From the NCBI RefSeq assembly GCF_015074785.1, contig NZ_CP042464.1, positions 620,001 to 684,000 of the forward strand: a stretch of 64,000 bases of DNA, written 5' to 3'. Positions 60,508 through 64,000 of the stretch are shown piece after piece. The first letter of the stretch is position 1, and each line of letters begins with the position of its first letter. A program made the position numbers and the translations under genes. This stretch comes from Segatella copri. Lineage in GTDB: Bacteria; Bacteroidota; Bacteroidia; Bacteroidales; Bacteroidaceae. The notes under the pieces are model-generated. The model saw only the letters and a list, made by a program, of their open reading frames with translations, had not been told where the DNA came from and searched no databases.

Positions 60508-60852
60508 ATGCCAAGATCAGTAAATCACGTTGCATCAAAAGCAAAAAGAACAAGAATCTTGAAGCTCACTAAGGGTTACTATGGAGCTCGCAAGAATGTA
60601 TGGACAGTAGCTAAGAACACTTGGGAGAAGGGTCTTACCTACGCTTATCGCGATCGTCGTAACAAGAAGCGCACATTCCGCGCATTGTGGATCCAGCGTA
60701 TCAACGCTGCTGCTCGCCTCGATGGTATGAGTTACAGCCAGTTGATGGGTGCTCTTCACAAGGCTGGTATCGAGATCAACCGTAAGGTTCTCGCTGACCT
60801 CGCTGTTAACAACCCTGAGGCTTTCAAGGCTATCGTTGCAAAGGTGAAGTAA
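60508..60852 (+). CDS. rplT: Ribosomal protein bL20
   Basis: 114 aa. [65 protein letters not shown]. Assembles early on 23S rRNA. Last gene of the cluster. Confidence 0.97.
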   Translation: MPRSVNHVASKAKRTRILKLTKGYYGARKNVWTVAKNTWEKGLTYAYRDRRNKKRTFRALWIQRINAAARLDGMSYSQLMGALHKAGIEINRKVLADLAVNNPEAFKAIVAKVK

Positions 60853-60929
60853 ATCCGACGCTAGGCTCTTTTCTACCGTGATTTTTTCTCGTAAGAAAGT
60901 GTTTAGCCTCTAGATTAAAGAAAACTGAA

Positions 60930-60974
60930 GATTGCATTGGTTGGAAGTATTTCCGCTGATGCAATCTTTTTTTA
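60930..60974 (+). terminator. Terminator of infC-rpmI-rplT
   Basis: agattgcat (60930-60938) pairs with atgcaatct (60959-60967), then T7. Confidence 0.85.
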
Positions 60975-61059
60975 TGCCCGGAAAATAGAAAATTCCTCAA
61001 GAATGATTAAATAATTCCTCAAAATCTTGCATATTATTATATTTCTTCGTATATTTGCA

Positions 61060-61067
61060 AGGTTCAT
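61060..61067 (+). promoter_or_regulatory. -7 element of the second toxin-antitoxin pair
   Basis: TATATTTG, 15 bp before ATG 61083; no -33 TTG at 20 bp. Confidence 0.55.
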
Positions 61068-61082
61068 TAAAAGCATACTATT

Positions 61083-61376
61083 ATGAAAGAAAAAAAATAT
61101 CATATAGATTTGCATGAGGGTGAGGATATGGTAGCTGAGCCTACGCCAACTCATCGTGTTTCGGTGATGGAGCATGCTGTGCCTATGCCGATGAGTGGTT
61201 TCGAGAATCATAAAGAGGTTTTAGATGAAATTCCGGAGTTGGGTAATCATTTCTCCTGGGAGAGTTTGATGGAGAGCATTGAGTATTGTAAAACCATTGC
61301 GGATGATCCAACGAAGTGGGAGCCATACGATGATTTTAAAGAACGTCTTTATCAGGATTTCCCATGGCTAAAGTAA
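61083..61376 (+). CDS. Antitoxin-like protein of the second RelE/ParE module
   Basis: 97 aa, acidic. MKEKKYHIDLHEGEDMVAEP, a central helical SWESLMESIEYCKTIADD and the end DFKERLYQDFPWLK. The C-terminal ...FPWLK and the MKEKKY/MKEKRY start recall the small protein at 34389-34547, whose end is AQYPWLA. Overlaps the toxin gene by 13 nt. Antitoxin role from position and size. Confidence 0.7.
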   Translation: MKEKKYHIDLHEGEDMVAEPTPTHRVSVMEHAVPMPMSGFENHKEVLDEIPELGNHFSWESLMESIEYCKTIADDPTKWEPYDDFKERLYQDFPWLK

Positions 61377-61684
61377 TCATTCACTCTCTTTTCGAACAGA
61401 AACTTCATGAGTATGTTGAAGAAGCTTATGAGGTTTATGGTAGAAAAACGGCTCGTAGATGGATGACGGAAATTGATAAGATCAAGAGTTTTTTGGAGGT
61501 CTTTCCAGAAGGAAGGCCGCCTTTTAATGGTGCTCCTGATTTTCCATGCCAGCTGCGAGGCGCTAATTTCATGAATAATTTTAAGTTGATTTATTATTAT
61601 CTCGAAAAGATGGATGAAGTTCATTTCGTAGATATTTGGGATATGAGAAAGAACCCATCCAGCTTTTGGAAACAAGAAGAATAA
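61364..61684 (+). CDS. RelE/ParE-superfamily toxin
   Basis: 106 aa. MAKVIIHSLFEQKLHEYVEE, KTARRWMTEIDKIKSFLEVFPEGRPP, CQLRGANFMNNFKLIYYYLE and DIWDMRKNPSSF are the ParE/RelE layout (helical hairpin, then a sheet ending W-D-x-R). Overlaps the antitoxin gene by 13 nt. Confidence 0.75.
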   Translation: MAKVIIHSLFEQKLHEYVEEAYEVYGRKTARRWMTEIDKIKSFLEVFPEGRPPFNGAPDFPCQLRGANFMNNFKLIYYYLEKMDEVHFVDIWDMRKNPSSFWKQEE

Positions 61685-61698
61685 CTTATAAAAAGCAA

Positions 61699-61738
61699 AA
61701 AATCCCCAGCTATCATTCATTTGATGGCTGGGGATTTT
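61699..61738. terminator. Bidirectional terminator after the toxin gene
   Basis: aaaatccccagctatca (61699-61715) pairs with tgatggctggggattttt (61722-61739), one mismatch; ends the TA pair and the convergent PCMD gene. Confidence 0.85.
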
Positions 61739-61742
61739 TCAT

Positions 61743-63332
61743 TTACTTCTTAATCATCTTCTTGGTTTCACCATTGGTGTACTTCACGATGTAAACCTGA
61801 CCACTCTGCATGTCTGTAACCTGCTGACCAGCCGTGTTGTAGATAGCCTTCACGCCGTTTGGCAGGGTGAGGGTCTCAACGTTCTTGATGCCAGTGGTAT
61901 AGCCCTTGAGGGTGATGGTGCGGGTTACGCAATTCTTCAGGTCGTTGGAAGTAACGGTGAAGCTTACGAAGGTATCAAAATCATCAGCGGTAATCTTCTT
62001 GGTAACGTAGGCACCAGCACCGATAGCTTCCAACTGGAAATTATTGATATCCAATTCCTTATCGTAATTCTTAATCTCCAACTCACCTGATTCATTAAAC
62101 TTGCCAGTGATGTCTTCACCATCCATGGTAACCTTCTTCACGTCAGCATTATAAACCATCTCTACATCGTCCACATACAAAACGTCTGGGTTGGTCTCGC
62201 TCTTGCTGCCGCCGCTTGGCACAGCGCAGGTTGACATGGTTACGAGGGCTGCCTTAGGCATCTCATTCTTATTATCGTAGGTGAATGGGATGGTAATCTC
62301 CTGCCACTCGTCCTTGCTCTCGATAGAAGAGTTGTTGGCACGACCGATGATGTTGGCTGCATGCTTCTTGTCCTCTGGGTCCTGAGCATACTCGCCGTTG
62401 GTCAAGAGGGCGCTGATGGTAGCCTTAGGATTCTTGTTGCCGTCGCCAGCCTTGAACTTCACCCATACCTTCATGGAATCAGGTTTGTTGTTGAGCACTG
62501 CATAGAATGGATCGCCGTTGGCATCAACATCTGTTGAGCTGAAATCCAGGAATGAGCAGTTGTCCTTGCTTGATGCAGTCATGCTGCCAGCCTTCAAGCG
62601 GCCGGTGGTGATGGTACCGTTGGCAGAAGCCACAACCAATGTACCCACCTTCACTGGAGTTGAAACAATCTTTACACACTGCTTGTTGTCTTCTGCTGCG
62701 TTCTCGCGCACCTCAGAAGATGCATAGGTATGTACAGCTGCTGAAACCCTGCTTGCCATGCTGCCGGTAGAACTCATGAATGAGTGCCATCCGTTAGGCT
62801 CCTGACTCTTGGCGTCGTTGTAAGATGCCTCGTGGAATTTCTCGAAACCGGCGTTTGGCAACTGACCCATCTCATTGCAATTCTTGCCGAGTTTCACGCC
62901 GACAATCATGCCGCCAGCCAATGGAATATTGAGATAGGCGTTGAAATTGTCGCCCTTCAGTTCTCCCTTGAAGATGATGCTCACGTTGCCGAGACTTGGC
63001 CCCATCCATTCCTGTGCATTGCCTTCTGCATCTTTCTTGTCGCCAGCTGTAATCAGGATGTCCTTTGCTGCATTGAGCATGGTGACGTTGCCACACTTAG
63101 TTGCCTCTACGTCCTTGATAACGATGTTGCCCACTGGCATTATGCCGTTCATGTCAAAGTTGAGCAGACTCATGGTATATTTGCCTTCTCCCTGCTCATC
63201 TACGTTCACCTTTACGTCGCCCACTGGCATGTCCGTTCCCATCATGTTAACCACGAGAGGGCAGGTGTAGTCCTTTGCCATCATCGACATAGAGCAGAGT
63301 GCTGCTGCTACTAAAGTAAAAATTTTCTTCAT
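61743..63332 (-). CDS. Secreted calycin-like/PCMD-domain protein
   Basis: 529 aa. Signal peptide MKKIFTLVAAALCSMSMMAK. Residues 20-150 resemble a calycin-like barrel, 160-390 a PCMD-type domain (LPNAGFEKFHEAS... PDVLYVDDVEMVYN), and the last 60 residues (KAIYNTAGQQVTDMQSGQVYIVKYTNGETKKMIKK) are a type-A-like sorting tail as found in type IX secretion substrates. Probably surface polysaccharide binding; inference only. Confidence 0.75.
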   Translation of the reverse strand: MKKIFTLVAAALCSMSMMAKDYTCPLVVNMMGTDMPVGDVKVNVDEQGEGKYTMSLLNFDMNGIMPVGNIVIKDVEATKCGNVTMLNAAKDILITAGDKKDAEGNAQEWMGPSLGNVSIIFKGELKGDNFNAYLNIPLAGGMIVGVKLGKNCNEMGQLPNAGFEKFHEASYNDAKSQEPNGWHSFMSSTGSMASRVSAAVHTYASSEVRENAAEDNKQCVKIVSTPVKVGTLVVASANGTITTGRLKAGSMTASSKDNCSFLDFSSTDVDANGDPFYAVLNNKPDSMKVWVKFKAGDGNKNPKATISALLTNGEYAQDPEDKKHAANIIGRANNSSIESKDEWQEITIPFTYDNKNEMPKAALVTMSTCAVPSGGSKSETNPDVLYVDDVEMVYNADVKKVTMDGEDITGKFNESGELEIKNYDKELDINNFQLEAIGAGAYVTKKITADDFDTFVSFTVTSNDLKNCVTRTITLKGYTTGIKNVETLTLPNGVKAIYNTAGQQVTDMQSGQVYIVKYTNGETKKMIKK

Positions 63333-63415
63333 AAGTTTTCCTTTCTTTTATTATGATATAATTGATTTTTCTCTCCTATACATTATTATATATAAGATAT
63401 TCTGGAGCAGATTTC

Positions 63416-64000
63416 CTATTTCAGCTGATAGCTCAGTCCGATGGTGCCGTAGATAGGATACATCGGTTGCTCTATCACGTGGAAGTCTTTCTTGAATACT
63501 TCCGTCAAGCCCCAGGTTAAGCCCACGTAGGCACCCCAGCGCTTCGAGAAATACCAGTCGGCACCCACATCGATGCCAAACTGCCAGTTGCGCATATCGC
63601 TTGAGAAGTCGTATTCGCCACGCTCTCCGTCCTCATGACCCAGCTCAACCTTAGGTCCCGTAGGGTCGCCCTGTCGCAGATAACCGTCGTAGGCATTGCC
63701 CTCAAATTTATGTGCGGTGACATAAGAAAAGTAAGGACCCAGCTTCAGGCGAAGCTTCTCTGTGATGTCGTAAGTGGCTTGCACTGGGATGGTTGCAAGG
63801 CTTTGGTCAACCTTTGTTATCACGTTGCCCGTAAACATACCCTCCAGCTGCTCACCACCTTTCACCATAGTCATGTGGTAGTTTTTCACACCCGCATCAA
63901 TCTTCATACCCTTGCCCTCGAAGTGGAGGCCGAACATCAGGCCCCACTTGTTGTCCAGGGGATAATGGGCATCGATGCCGAGCAGCAGGTTAGGCTGTAG
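63416..64000 (-). CDS. Outer membrane beta-barrel protein (partial, 5' part outside)
   Basis: 195 codons to the window end without a stop. Alternating hydrophobic and polar strands with aromatic ends (KLRLKLGPYFSYVTAHKF, WQFGIDVGADWYFSKRWGAYVGLTWG) and the C-terminal TIGLSYQLK are typical of PorT/OmpW-like barrels. Its start lies beyond 64000. It is 83 bp downstream-ward of the PCMD gene on the same strand and likely transcribed first. Confidence 0.78.
   Translation of the reverse strand, partial: LQPNLLLGIDAHYPLDNKWGLMFGLHFEGKGMKIDAGVKNYHMTMVKGGEQLEGMFTGNVITKVDQSLATIPVQATYDITEKLRLKLGPYFSYVTAHKFEGNAYDGYLRQGDPTGPKVELGHEDGERGEYDFSSDMRNWQFGIDVGADWYFSKRWGAYVGLTWGLTEVFKKDFHVIEQPMYPIYGTIGLSYQLK

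Overview
The window reads as chromosome of a gut Bacteroidota of the Prevotella/Segatella type. This is inferred from the promoters, which almost all carry TAnnTTTG with an upstream TTG/TTTG about 20 bp away, from weak Shine-Dalgarno sequences, and from families typical of this phylum (DUF4270, DUF4348, DUF4301, PCMD, SPOR and TonB-receptor lipoproteins, an archaeal-type ProRS, and a methylmalonyl-CoA decarboxylase-type operon). Species is not proven by the sequence alone. No rRNA, tRNA, CRISPR array, transposase or integrase was seen.

Layout. 1-5013: a PurF-like gene whose 3' end and terminator each occur twice (order A-B-A-B), enclosing two AT-rich accessory cassettes: an unknown gene pair, then a RelE/ParE toxin-antitoxin pair plus a DUF3791-DUF3990-DUF3791 ADP-ribosyltransferase-like trio. 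5017-8250: a two-lipoprotein operon, an Ntn-hydrolase of the choloylglycine hydrolase type and a putative leukocidin-like pore former. 8434-14919: a membrane-tethered LuxR-type regulator, a TolC-HlyD-MFS efflux operon and an AraC regulator. 14997-26463: mostly housekeeping (proS, OmpA-like lipoprotein, mtgA, uvrD/pcrA-type helicase, DUF4270, GT5 protein, panC, panD), with a probable ~300-nt sRNA at 22041-22340. 26576-26644 is a 23-codon remnant of cysN. 26716-31436 is sbcCD, divergent from an HU-like gene; both leaders contain short tandem repeats. 32606-34601 is a second accessory zone: a MNT-HEPN toxin-antitoxin pair, five tiny ORFs not commonly annotated and a 300-bp inverted-repeat element. 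34775-38041: moeB/thiF-like gene and a biotin-dependent decarboxylase operon. 38219-41422: a TonB receptor and an 800-bp repeat-rich gap. 41440-50882: DUF3332, pheS, DUF4348, murB, MBL hydrolase, small envelope proteins, SPOR, ruvX, def and a TPR protein. 50940-53674: a Rel-type (p)ppGpp synthetase with a ruined hydrolase site, behind three tiny membrane-protein genes. 53834-64000: DUF4301, a 38-aa double-glycine peptide ORF, ansA, thrS-infC-rpmI-rplT, a second RelE-type toxin-antitoxin pair, a PCMD protein and a truncated outer-membrane beta-barrel protein.

Most interesting: the A-B-A-B cassette hotspot at 1604-5013, the PurF homologue lacking its catalytic cysteine, two unannotated small RNA candidates, the paired repeat-bearing leaders at sbcD/HU, the lipoprotein hydrolase/pore-former operon, the GG-motif peptide, and the cluster of tiny paralogous genes beside a MITE-like palindrome.
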